Of a stretch of DNA of 58,180 bases, positions 22,629 to 33,907 are shown piece by piece; within the stretch, counting starts at the first letter, position 1, and each line of letters opens with the position of its first letter. The DNA lies in the NCBI GenBank assembly GCA_004802725.1, contig SGPM01000164.1, positions 1-58,180 of the forward strand. The letters are read 5' to 3'. Both the position numbers and the translations under genes were made by a program. Origin of the DNA: Antrodiella citrinella (taxonomy: Eukaryota; Basidiomycota; Agaricomycetes; Polyporales; Steccherinaceae). The notes under the pieces are model-generated. The model had not been told where the DNA came from. It did not search any database and saw only the letters and a list, made by a program, of their open reading frames with translations.

Positions 22629-24645
22629 ATGGGAGACGTGGGGGATGTCCGTGACACCCTTGGAGCCACCTTGATTGGTGCTTTTCTCTCTGCTGGGTGA
22701 GTCGTAGTTTTGGTCCAGTTCGAACAAGCAACTCATTGAATTCCAGTCTCTCCGGGATGTTAACGCTGCAAATCATCTTCTACTTCAGGATCTACGCAGT
22801 CGACTTCTCTCGAAATCGAATCATGGTGCGTTCTTCCATTCATCATCGCCGGAAGCTGTCACATACTTATGTCGGTTCAATTCCAGGTCGCTATTTTATG
22901 GTGAATGTAGTGAGATCCTAGTCCGACGCACAAGCTCATACTTTATTGAAGGGTTTTGGATGTGGTGCACATTTCAATGGCGTGCTCTGCGACATGGACA
23001 TATCTGGTAACGAATCGCAGTGATAATGCCATCTCAGACTACATTCCATGGTACGCTCTTTCTATGCCACACTTCTGCGTCACTCTGAAATGCATCCAGG
23101 ACGATCGCTGTAAGTACATACACGTTGGGTTTTTCAATATCGTAATGAGCTTATAAAGCCGTATGTACTGCAGGTTACTGTAGCTCTTACGGTAAGAACA
23201 TTATTTCAAATGTATCCACTCACTTATTTTTTTTCTAGGCAATAATCACTTTCATCGTGCATTGGTACGTGTATTCCGTGGATCTCATTTTCTCGCATTG
23301 ACTTATACTTCGTGTAGTTTCTTCGCACATCGGGTCTACAGTCGTACGTGCAGAAACCCTCCGGTCACTTCGTATGTGTTGCTCAGTTTTGTTCTAGTCT
23401 CTGGGAAAAAGTTATTGCTTGCTTCTCCCATCGTACGTGATCCAGCGGTTCAATCAATGGTCCTGGCTCACAATTGTTCTAGGTTATATTGGCCTTCGGT
23501 CGGCTTTGTACGTTGTCATTGGTTGTCGCCATGTTCCTGCGATTCTAACATGATTTGAAGTTGCTGCTCTCGTATCAACATCTCAAATGTGAGTCAGTTC
23601 TTTCCTGCTCTACACCCATTCGTCAACTCCATCCAGGATTCGCTTGAAGAGCTTTGAGAAATTCGTTGATCAATACGGCGTGCGTACTTGAACTTTCTAC
23701 GCAGGTCCAACATCAAGACTAACAACAGTCATTTCGTTCAGTGGGTTTTCACTGTGGGGCTCTCATTATCTGTTGCCGTCGACGTCATAATCACGGTGTC
23801 GCTTCTGATAATCCTACGAAGGAGTCGGACGGGGTATGGGACTACGTGAGTGTCATATTCACGAATTGTTGATAGGTCACTCAGCGTCGTTGCAGCACGG
23901 ACCGTATAATCGACATCATTGCTGTGTATACTGTAGAGACAGGCATGATCACTGCGTAGGTTTCCATCTATGACATGTCTGGTATCTATATTGATGCTTA
24001 GAGGACAGCGTGACAACCGTTGTATCCTTAATCTGTGTAAGTGTTCACTTATAGGCACACGATTTTGCATGCTGACTCTGAGCGCAGTGGGTCACCATGC
24101 CTCATAATCTCATTTTTCTTGCTCTGCATTTCACCATCAGCAAACGTGGGTGCTGTCTTGCTGCTCGTCTGCATTGTCGCTAATTCTCGTGAAGCGCAGT
24201 CTACGCTAACTCTGCACTCGCCACGTAAGTTTGTTCTTAGTGTCTCTAACATCAACAGTCCGGTTGAACAGATTTGTTCAGATTGAATACCCGTCGAGCT
24301 CTACGAGCTAGGACTCAACAATCAGGAGAATTACCTACCATCCGATCTGAGAATATCAACACTTACCCCGCAAACTCCATCCCATTGCATGCCAAGCATC
24401 TCGCGGTATGTCTACTGGCTATTTGCGTTATTCAACACACGCTGACATCCTGAGCGGGGGTATAGCCACCAGCGGTGTACGATATGGATAACGCTACTTC
24501 CGAGGTATGCGCATATTCTCTTCTAACCTTTCCATCAAGCTAATGGTCCGCTTTTCAGGAGGATGGACTCGAACAGGTAAAAGCTGTACACCCAGTGCCT
24601 CAGTGTCACTATACACTCAAGTGTCATAGGCACTCTATCGCATGA
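22629..24645 (+). CDS. DUF6534 family seven-helix membrane protein
   Basis: A fungal integral membrane protein of unknown function from a family much expanded in Agaricomycetes. About a dozen tiny exons can be traced: the start at ATG 22629 (LGATLIGAFLSAG), LSGMLTLQIIFYFRIYAVDF, VAILW, VLDVVHISMACSATWTYLV, VTVALT, AIITFIVH, FFAHRVY, SGKKLLLASPI, VILAFGRL, VAALVSTSQM, IRLKSFEKFVDQYG, WVFTVGLSLSVAVDVIITV with the RRSRTGYGTT motif, STDRIIDIIAVYTVETGMIT, MPHNLIFLALHFTISK, LNTRRALRAR and a polar tail ending near 24645. These follow the family order well. The junction near 24140-24290 could not be resolved in one frame, so an intron or small lesion remains possible there. The truncated sister copy is 1.1 kb upstream. 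Confidence 0.75.
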
Positions 24646-24920
24646 CATTTGACCCAGGCATCAGCTGCGTTTTCATAGATCTGTCCGAATGGTGTGAACA
24701 ACAAGTTTTTGGATATCTTCCTTTGACGCAGCGTTTTCGGGCTCACATGCAATCATTTACAGAGGAGAGACGCTCTCACGTCGGCATTTGCTCATCATAT
24801 CGCAATAGTATCTTTTGTACTGCTATTGGTGGCTGTCCAGCACAAGTCGCTGGAGTGCAACGAATGGCCCCTGGACCCATACAATGGTTTCGTATCTTTG
24901 AAGATAACACATGGTTCCAT

Positions 24921-24948
24921 ACGGGAAGCATTTGCAAATGCTTCCCGT
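24921..24948. repeat. 28-bp perfect palindrome
   Basis: Positions 24921-24948 are a perfect inverted repeat with no loop, centred on TTGCAA, about 275 bp past the DUF6534 stop codon. As RNA it would fold into a hairpin; as DNA it could bind a dimeric factor or be a recombination scar. Confidence 0.9.
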
Positions 24949-25349
24949 CTTGAAGACCACATGTCGTTGCTGAAGACAGATGCTGTGTATACATGGAGTC
25001 GGGGTAAGGCTATGCTATGCGAGGATGCCTTTGACAACGCTCAGCTAGGTATCGTATAAATCGTTGGTCATCTTTTCAACGATTGAACCACTTTTTATCA
25101 TCTGTAGCCATGACTCGCACAGTCATGGTGCTGAGAGTTGACACGCTGTCGCCGGTCTCAATCTTGCATCTTAGGTCTAGCCTACCGCCTTATTAATCTG
25201 TCGAGGTCTGCGAGAACATCCTTGGTTGCCTCCATCAAGCCCGAAGGCGCTTTCCTCATGTGCGCTGACTGGGTTTCAGGGGCTCGGTTCCTTCTCTACG
25301 CTCATGTTAGACTAAGGCCCTCACTTCCTTTCTCTTCTCCATAACCCAT

Positions 25350-26235
25350 TACAGACTTTCCAATGCTACATTTGTGGAAGCCGTCAGCATTGGTCCACAT
25401 ATCACTCGTACAACACGTCCCAGTCACATGGTCATGCCCGCGGTGCTTCGTCTCGCTCCACTTCTGCCCGCACTAAAGGACCTCTGCATCTTAGAATGTC
25501 CACTCCAGATGCACAACGCCTTCCTCATGCTTCTCGGACAGTTCAAGACCGTCACTTGTCTGTCACTTGATTGGACGACGTTCACATCATTTGACCAATT
25601 CAGGCGACACATATTATAGATATTGTCGCCTCTCCCAACATCACCCGTCTCCGTCTCTTCAATGTCTCGTGGACAAGAAGGAGGAGACAAATCCCTCCTT
25701 ACCTGCTCGGCATCTCCCCCTCAAAGACAGTTGCGCTCGAGTACCTCCAGATACATTGTCACCAGGATGTCGATGGTCTCGTGAAGGATACCATCGACTG
25801 ATTGTTGACCACTTCGACCCTGTCTACCTTTGGCATTCTGTCGGTATGGCCGGTATTCGTGGCTGAGGAAGTGGCAGTGTTCAAGAAACATGTTTGGGCC
25901 TGCCGTGACACTCTTCACACCCTGGAGATCTGCGCAAATACACATCGTGGCCCGGCCCCGTTTGGTGAGAAGTGATCACTTGAAAACGGGGTTATCGAAA
26001 TGTCACTGACCTGGCAACCGTCCTTCCTCAGATAAACTCAATTTGCATGCGAATACTGGTCCTCGAGAGTTGCTCATGCGACTTATCCACGCATCTCGTT
26101 TTCCCGTGTTGACATCCTTCCTCAATACCGTCATACCATCCCTACGCTCCCTCTCTTCTCAATTTGCCGGAACTCACGAGGAACTGTTCAATCTTCTCGC
26201 ATGGCATGCTCAAGATGGGGAAACCAGGTCCTGAG
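25350..26235 (+). pseudogene. F-box/LRR-type protein relic
   Basis: The translated pieces have the look of the leucine-rich half of fungal F-box proteins: VLRLAPLLPALKDLCILECP, LGQFKTVTCLSLDWTTF with SFDQFRRHIL, then ITRLRLFNVSW and LEYLQIHCHQD, then FKKHVWACRDTLHTLEICA. They are not in one frame. The reading shifts near 25615, and an in-frame TGA (25799-25801) cuts VKDTID from the continuing LLTTSTLSTFG. A later fragment, LHANTGPRELLMRLIH, is near 26043. No F-box at the N-terminus was found. An intron could rescue one break but probably not both. Adaptor for an SCF ubiquitin ligase in origin; not functional as read. Confidence 0.5.
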
Positions 26236-26865
26236 GACTGAAAACACAGGACCTCACGACGCCGAAGACAACGGATGCGCCGCCCATGCTCAAAGTCAGT
26301 GAGCAAGGGTAAGGTCTATCTTCCACGACTTCCATGACAAAGGCTTCTTGGTTTCTTACTCAGGATAAGCCCCTCTTCCATTCAATGGTCAGGGTCAGGT
26401 GTATCATTGACAGTGAACGTTCAACTTCTTCTTATGATCTTCTCCATTTCGGGCTTTGACAGTACGCACATGTGTATGTGCACGATGCTGGATACAAACA
26501 TCATCGCAGGGAAGCGTGGCGTGCAGGTCTCAGCTGACGACAGCTGCTCTGCATCGAGATGCCTCGAGCATAGGTCGAACCGAATTACTATCGCCTCGAG
26601 GCTGACTTCCAGAGTAACGCAGCCGGAAGGTTTGGGCATGAGCGGACCGTCCATGTCACTTGGAGCGCACAGAACGTAACATGCAGCTGCAGTCCTGGAC
26701 AAACTATGAGTTGATGGTCTTTGGTTCCGGATCAACAGGGTGTATATATATTACGGCCTTGAAGGGAGCCAAAACACATCGACATCCGCACCCATCGTCC
26801 TCTTTCAAGTCAGCGTTCCGGTTATCTGTACTTGGTCTGCTCTCTGACCCTACCTCGCTGTTCAG

Positions 26866-28276
26866 ATGACGACCCACTGGTATGCCTCTCGCCCCTACGA
26901 GAACCACCCGTCTGGTCCGCCTTCCTACAAGGGAGGCGTCGCAGCGGACCTACGGTACCCCGGTGTTCCTTCCAATAAACTCGTCCACCACCGCCTTGGT
27001 GGCTGGCTTCCCAAAGACCACCGTGTGATGGAACAGTGGCTCGCAAAACACGTCGCGAAAGTAGACGAACGCGCGAGGAAGCATTTTGGGGAGCCCCTCG
27101 CCCCCGTACTTCAGGAGTTCCAGCACCTCATCGAGTCGGATTCCGTTATCTACATGGGGTTCCACCAGATGTTCGAGCAGGTCCCTATGAAACCGCCGTA
27201 CTGCCACGACCCGACTGGCAAGCCGCAGGTACGCATTTCATCTCCTTGCTCCCCTCTCCTTCAAACTGAGATGAACTTGTCAGGTCCGTGACTACAAATT
27301 GATGCTCGCGCTCTTCAACGACATCTTGACGTCGGCGCCGGAATACGAGAACAACGATCTCGTCGGCTTCCCCATCAACGCCATCCTCGACTGGCCGATG
27401 GGGACCCCCGCGGGATACTCCATGTTCACGAACGAGAAGGTGAACAAGCAGTTCAAGAAGTTGTTCGACGTCTGGTTCGATTTCCTCATCTCTCCCGACT
27501 CGCGCGTCGTCCTCACCACGGCGGACAACGGCTGGTTCGGGCCGGGCGCCAGCGCTGTCATGCCGAACTTCGTCCAGACGTACGTCTGCGACCCCGACGC
27601 GGAGTACTACGCGTTCCGGTCATGGGACGACTTCTTCACCCGCGCCTTCCGCCCCGGCATGCGCCCGGTCGACTTTCCCCAGGACGACATCATCACGAGC
27701 GCGTGCGAGTCCACCATCTACTGCCGCGCGACGGACGTCAAGGAGCGTGACAGCTTCTGGCTCAAGGGCCAGCCGTACTCGCTCGCGGACATGCTCAACC
27801 ACGACGCGACGTACGTGCCGCAGTTCGCGGGCGGGACCGTCTATCAGGCGTTCCTCTCCGCCACCAAGTACCACCGCTGGCACAGCCCGGTGAACGGCAC
27901 GATCGTCGACGTCGTCGACGTCCCCGGCACGTACTACGCCGAGTCGCCCGCGATGGGCTTCGACCCCGCGGGCCCGAACGACTCGCAGGCGTTCATCACC
28001 GCGATGGCGACGCGCGCACTCATCTACATCCAGGCGGACTATGCGCAGATTGGGCTCCTGTGCTTTATCGCGGTCGGGATGTCGGAGGTATCGTCGTGCG
28101 AGGTCAAGGTGACGAAGGGGCAGAAGGTCAGCAAGGGCGACGAGCTCGGGATGTTCCACTTTGGGGGGTCGACGCATTGCCTCATCTTCCGTCCGGAGAC
28201 GAAGATCACGTTCCTGCGCGACCAGAAGATCGGGGACGACGTCCTGCTCAACGCTCCTATCGCGACCGTAGGTTGA
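26866..28276 (+). CDS. Phosphatidylserine decarboxylase-like enzyme, PsiD-type L-tryptophan decarboxylase family
   Basis: A pyruvoyl-dependent decarboxylase of the fungal soluble PSD branch that includes the tryptophan decarboxylase PsiD. Two exons, 26866-27228 and 27284-28276, give 451 residues. The N-terminal half has the family's LQEFQHLIESDSVIYMGFHQ and FNDILTSAP segments. The core has SWDDFFTRAFRPGMRP, YHRWHSPVNGTIVDVVDVPG and a C-terminal FHFGGSTH. In this family the Ser of the GGS motif (S417 here) is the self-cleavage site that becomes the pyruvoyl group, giving a short alpha chain. No N-terminal membrane or mitochondrial segment is seen, unlike true phosphatidylserine decarboxylases. 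A TATATATA stretch lies about 120 bp upstream. Exon 2 is strikingly GC-rich. No other psilocybin-type genes are adjacent, so the substrate (tryptophan, another aromatic amino acid or phosphatidylserine) is open. Confidence 0.88.
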
Positions 28277-29596
28277 GAGGGTGGGGTAGCTTCGGATCTC
28301 AGGCTCTGTCAAACTTGTTGTACTTGTTACGACCCGCGTCTATACCGGTTTGCTCAGGCTTTCTTGTTGTCAATTGATGAAGTGTGTACGATTTCGTGTG
28401 TGTTGCCGATGACAGCACTTCAGGTTCCTGAACGGGAGGTGTTTTCCTCTCCGGCGAGCGCGAGCGTGCTAGTCAGTATGGAGAAGTGTTCCAAGTCAAC
28501 GTCCTATTGTATCGTGAATCTGCCACCCTAGAGTACAACACTATAAAACAACCCGAACTCTGATTCCAGGTTATATGGAGCAATGTCTGAAGCTAACAAC
28601 GTCCAAAATGCCGTGACTCCAAGCTCTTACGCATCCTTATGAAGGTCGAGAAATCCCAAAAAAAATGAAAGAAAACTAAGGATTCTTAGAGAATCACCAA
28701 AAATCATTAGGCGACCGCTCCGCGCAGGCAAATTTGTCCAATGTAGCCCGCGAAATTTTCGAGATTTGTGAGGGTGGTATGTCAACATGTCGAGAGTCGA
28801 CACGTACACACTCTCGTATCAAATTCAGGTAGTATCTGTCCGCCATAGACTGAACCGCATCAAGGCAGCACGCTCATACAACTGATGTTCGTCCCTCGGC
28901 TTACAGGAAATTCTTTCTGGCATCGCCTACGAAGTGGGCGATTTCAGATCATTCTCAAAGCGACTCCCTTGAAGGCTTATTCCTGCTCGTAGAAGGGGCT
29001 TCGGGGATGGCTAATCGATATCGACTTGCTTAGACAAGAAAGGTCACCTTCCAAATTGTAGGAGTAGTAGACTCATCGGAGAATCTTAAGAAATTAAAGA
29101 TACCTCCAGGGGAGAAGTGTGCTGCTGCTACCTCTCAACCACTTTGAGTGGTTGGATTTACGGAGGTCGTTTTCAATTGAAAGTGGTCCCCTCGTCACTA
29201 GACCCTCGTCTTCAGGCTCCTTTCGAGTTACAAGAGGATGTATAAAATACTGACTGATGCCTAAAAATGCAATGGGTGCGTTGTGTATATCACATGAGGG
29301 TGTGTTTGCGAATAAAACAAGAAAAGTCACAATAGAAAAGCACAACGTTGAGCGAACAGGCAGCCTACCCTTGGGTCGCGTGGTGAGGAGAAGAGACGAA
29401 GAGCCCTAAGCCTGAGTCCAATACAAAAAAGCAGGAGGTGTTGGATGGATGAGTGGTACAAGAACTGGATGAACACAATGAAAGAGAAAAGAGCGGAGAA
29501 AAAGATGGGCAGAGAATAGAATAAGATAGAATATAGGACAATTACACTTGGTAGTAAAGAAAAAAGACGTACGCACACAGCAGACGGCGGACGGTA
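28277..29596. other. Intergenic, convergent 3' region
   Basis: About 1.3 kb, AT-richer than its flanks. It carries A-rich runs near 28655-28680 and a small hairpin (AACCACT-TTG-AGTGGTT) near 29135. No coding feature is supported. It holds the 3' ends of the decarboxylase and deubiquitinase genes. Confidence 0.5.
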
Positions 29597-32500
29597 TTAT
29601 TTGTCTTTGTTCTTGCTCCGTCCGAAACCCAGCATCGGCGCAGTGAAGCTCAGCTTCCTCGACGTCCGCTTCCCGTTCGCGCCATTCCCGTTCCCAGAGA
29701 GTAGAGGCGCAGTCGGACTGTCCGCAGCCGCGCTGTGGCTAAAGCTCACTGGAGGAGGCGTCGAATGACCACCCGCTGAACTATGTGGTCTGGGTGCGCG
29801 TGGCGGTCGCACTGGTGGTACCAATCCTTGACTCGGGGTCGGCAACGGAGACGAACTTCCGTTATGCGAAGAAGCAACGGTGGGGGATCCTAGTGGAAGC
29901 GGTGGATACTGACCGTTCGGTATACGTGAGAACTGCGACGATGAGGTTGGGGAGCCAGGTAGAGGCGGGAGAGGCGGTGAGATGGCGGACTTGGGTCTCC
30001 GACTCCTTCCGTTGACTTCTGCACCCGCAGTGGACGGTCTCGCAGGAAGTTTGTTCGACTTGGAGCGTGCCACTTGATCAGGCTGCGAATTCCTGCTCTC
30101 GGCGACGCTTTGCAGGTGAGGTGACGCCGAGCTGAAGTTATGTAGGGGAGTAGGTGAGGCGGGTAATGACGTTGCCAGGAATGGTTCTTGGATCGCAGCT
30201 TCCGACGCACGTCTTCCTAGTTTCCTGTTGAACCACGTCTGATGCTGGTGCGGACCTGTTGCGCTCGCACTCAGACCATGTTGAGGCTCTTCGACGTCGG
30301 AAATGTATTGAACGCAGACGGTGGAGGTGGTAAAGGCGGCGCAGTCGCAGGACCTGCAGATGTCGAAGGACGCGAGTTCCGGAAGCTCTTCCTCCGTGGG
30401 AACCACTTGATCGACTTTTCCTTCTCCCTCTCTTTCTCCTCTCTGTCCTTCTCCTTCCCGTTGACATGTGAATATGCGCTAGACTCCACTGACTCCGTCG
30501 TCGGCGAGTGTGGACGCGTCGTACTCGACCTTGGTTTCCCACCCAGGCCCGCCGAAGACGACGTCGAGGCCACAGGCGAGGCAGGCATCGGCGGTAACGC
30601 GCCCTCGTCCTTCCTCCCAGACCCATTCTTCACTCTCACGGAAGACGATACATGTTTCAGCGTCAGCGAGTTCATGATGGATCCAAGGGTGGAGGCACCT
30701 GCTTGGGGCGGAGACGTGGATGTTGGTGTGCTGGTTGCTGATTCGGGGAGGGCGTTACCGGTCGGAACAGCCAAGCCCAAACCAACGCCGCTCCCTGAAC
30801 CTGAACTGCTGCTGCTGCTGCTGTTCCCGTTAGGAATAACGAGCGGCGTCAGACCCGTCGTGGATGCACCTGGCGTGGATAAAGTGGAGGAAGTAGCAGT
30901 ATATGATGGCGTAGTGAAGGTCGGGACCGACGAGTCGAACGGTGTCGGCGACGGTGGTTCTACAGAAAGACCTGGCGGCAGTGTGGGCACAATGTGGTCC
31001 GGCTCCAACGACTGTAGGGAATCCGTAAGCACATCCGGAGGAACTTGGTCCGCCTTAGCTAAGAAGCTGATACTGGAGGGAGCGGTGCCATTTTCATGAG
31101 TAGTGGTGACGCCTGATGCTCCGGACGAAGGTGGTTGCACGATCTTCACGCCGAGCGCAGCAACGTCTACATCAACAGCCTGATAATACAGAACGTACGC
31201 AGAGCCGTTGTTGGACCCAGAATCGCCGAAATAGCGTGGAATGTCTGACTCCTTGATTACCTCGACAGTATCATCGTCGAAGAGAAGCCACATGTCTCGT
31301 GTGTTGATAATGCTGACGTAGTGTCCGTGGTGAGGTCCACTAAAATACAAAATAAGCAAGTCACTAGTTATGATAAACCATGAAGACTTACGCGCCAATA
31401 TGAACGACGATAGCGAAGAGTTCATATAACCGGTCAGGATCCTCCGCATCATCCACGGTGTTGAATAGTCGTAGGTGGTAAGGGAAAGCCACACGATATG
31501 TGAGCTTGATGTAACGACCAGTGTCTTCTTGGTACTTGAACCGTTTCAGATGTAGTGCCAGGACATTAGGAAGCTTCTTGATCTTCATCCTACACAAGGT
31601 AGTCAGAGAGTGAACGATAAGACTAGAGTGAGAATCGTTCAGGCGTACCTCTTCTCGGCCTCCTGTAGGTCACAACATGAATCGCAAAAGAATTTGTTCT
31701 TCTGACACAGCATCTCACTCGCGCTGAACTGCCGCAAACATGCAGTCACACTCGAGTTCTGCTCAATATCAATGGACAAATCCAAGAACGACTCGTCTCG
31801 GGAGGACACAGTCTCGCATGTCAAACACCGCGTTTCGCTCGTGAGGACGCCTTCAAACAGACGATGAACAAGCGTTCCTACGAGGGGCCGATGCGACTCG
31901 TTCGTTGACCCGTTTGTTGTGGGTGCATTGGAGGATAACGTGGCGATCGATTGGGATACTGCAAAACGAACGAGTTTAGGCGACAGCTGCAAACTTTATC
32001 ATGTGCATGTTCACTCACGGTCTTCGCCCGCTCCGTTCCGCCTATCTGTTTCCATTTCCTCCACGATAGTGTTCAGAAGGACGTTCAGAAACTCATGTGC
32101 GTCCTGATGTTGTGTCCCACGGAAAAGCTCGTTCATCTCCTTCAGCTTATCCATGAAAGCCTTGGGCGAAACGGTCCCCCTGTCCGCAGGGTTCTTGCTG
32201 ATATGGACATATAGACTCCGAAGAGCAGATAATAAGGTTGGTGGGGCAGGTGGAATCGGTATTGAACCGGGGATAGAGGCGGAGGGCGGTGCCGGGGTCG
32301 GTCTCTGCACCGGGGATGATACGTGGGGGGAATCCGACACCGACATCTTGCGTGTGGGCTTGGGACGCGGTGATAGCGGCGTAGGAGTTTGCTGTACCGG
32401 CGGGGGAGGATGTGTGGATAGTTCCGGCACCGAGGGGTCTGGATATTGGATGACAAGCTCCCGAAAGGGCCCACAGAAGTAGAGAGCCTGCAGGACAGAG

Positions 32501-33278
32501 TTGGCATAGCTGCAAAATTTGTCAGGAACGAAGCAAGAGACGAAAAGACGGAAGATAACGATGACGAATGGGTAACAAATGGGACACCGAAGCTGACTTG
32601 TATCATTGTACGAGCAGATGGTAGCTGGACACGAGGGCCTGAACACGATGTACAGCCGACTGTGTCTAATGGTTGTCCGTCATGTACAGAGCAGCCATAC
32701 ACAGAAAAGAAACATAGAAGGCAGCATAAGCAGCACGCGACGAACAGAATGGCATGACTGCGCACCCGTGGCAACAACGCGCCCTTCGCTGCCCCCCGCG
32801 ATGAACGCCTTCCATTGATACTGGCGTTATCGAAAGACAGCTTCGCTACGACTCTAGCGCAGAGCAATGAAAGGAATATGGCGTCATGGCGATAAAGCGC
32901 CGCCACGCCTCACTCCCTGTGACCCTCATATTGCAGGATCCGGCAAGGAAAGTCCAAGTCACATCGGGGTGGGGAAGCAGGTAAGAGGGGAGGAGATGAA
33001 GGGCGGCGGCGCGAGAGAATATGAATGTGGCTGTCCGATCGAGCCAAGGCAGACAGAGCAAGGAAGGAGAGAGACGCGTACCAGGTGTTTCCAAACTAGA
33101 AGACATGGGATCAATAGGCTGTAGAGAACGTGGAAATGCAGCAACGTACGTTCTCAAAACCAAACTGCTTCGCATCTGCTGGGGTAATTATAGGAGGGAG
33201 GTCGAGCGGTGGTGCGGTGTTCGTCTGGGAACCAGATTGTACGGGACCGAAGGGGAGTCCCCATCGCTTCTTCATCAT
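29597..33278 (-). CDS. creB: CreB/Ubp13-type (USP12/46 family) ubiquitin hydrolase
   Basis: A cysteine deubiquitinase; in filamentous fungi CreB works with the WD40 protein CreC in carbon catabolite repression. Seven exons on the minus strand: 33278-33150, 33096-33083, 32509-32019, 31958-31649, 31589-31392, 31339-30277 and 30238-29597; about 948 residues. The Cys box [17 protein letters not shown] spans a 14-nt microexon and the next exon, with catalytic C48. [13 protein letters not shown] is the second conserved block. Zinc-type cysteines occur in CLTCETV and FCDSCCDLQ. The His box is GPHHGHYVS (H387), followed by WLLFDDDTV. The C-terminal half is low-complexity Ser/Pro with a poly-Ser run and a charged [15 protein letters not shown] stretch, ending FGRSKNKDK. 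Joining the last exon requires a 38-nt intron; otherwise the protein stops at 30271. The intron before the YANSV exon is about 573 nt, long for this genome. Confidence 0.88.
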
Positions 33279-33907
33279 CTTGGAGGTGGCGACGACCCGA
33301 CCGACGTCGGGGACTGGGAGAGACGATGAGGAGGACGAAGGAGGGAGGAGGTAGGACCAAGTAAAGATGAGAGAGAACTGCCATCAACCGCGCCGCCATG
33401 TCCGCGTCACTTCAAGGCACTCATATTCCATGACATTTTCACATTGTTCATCATCGCGGACAACGACGAGCAGCATGCTTTGGTCGTCGCTGTCCTCGTG
33501 CACTGCTCAATTCGTGTTCTGTCGCTGTGCTCGACGGCGCAGAAGGGTCGCTGCTCGCCGCCGCCGACAGACGCGGCGTCCCGACATACGTGCCTGTGTT
33601 CCTGGCCACGTGGCATCGAGATCCAGATCGTCCCTCCCCGCAGATCTTCCAATCCATCTGCAGTCATGTCCTCTTGTTTCTTGCAACATCCTCCTCATCG
33701 AGGAAGGCTCAAAGACACCTCTAACTCCGGAACATAGCAAACCAGGTTTGACGCTGCGCAACGTGAATATCCTTTCGTTCCGTTCATCGTCAGCCAATAT
33801 GATTCATTCAAGCATGACAAGGCACGCCACGTCATTGGAATCACAGCATCGCAAGGTGGAAAGAGGAAAGGAAGACGCATCAACTTCGCATGTAATCCCG
33901 AATTTTC
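33279..33907. other. Intergenic region upstream of the deubiquitinase
   Basis: About 630 bp between the start of the CreB-like gene and the end of the GH7 pseudogene. Overlapping open frames on both strands have no recognisable features. The CreB-like promoter should be here. Confidence 0.5.

Noticed and set aside
27620..28312. 230-codon open frame on the minus strand
   Set aside because: It lies antisense to the GC-rich exon 2 of the decarboxylase; high GC removes stop codons. Arg/Asp/Val-rich composition and no motif.
30242..31099. 285-codon open frame on the plus strand
   Set aside because: Antisense shadow of the Ser/Pro-rich half of the CreB-like gene, whose conserved USP boxes are on the other strand.
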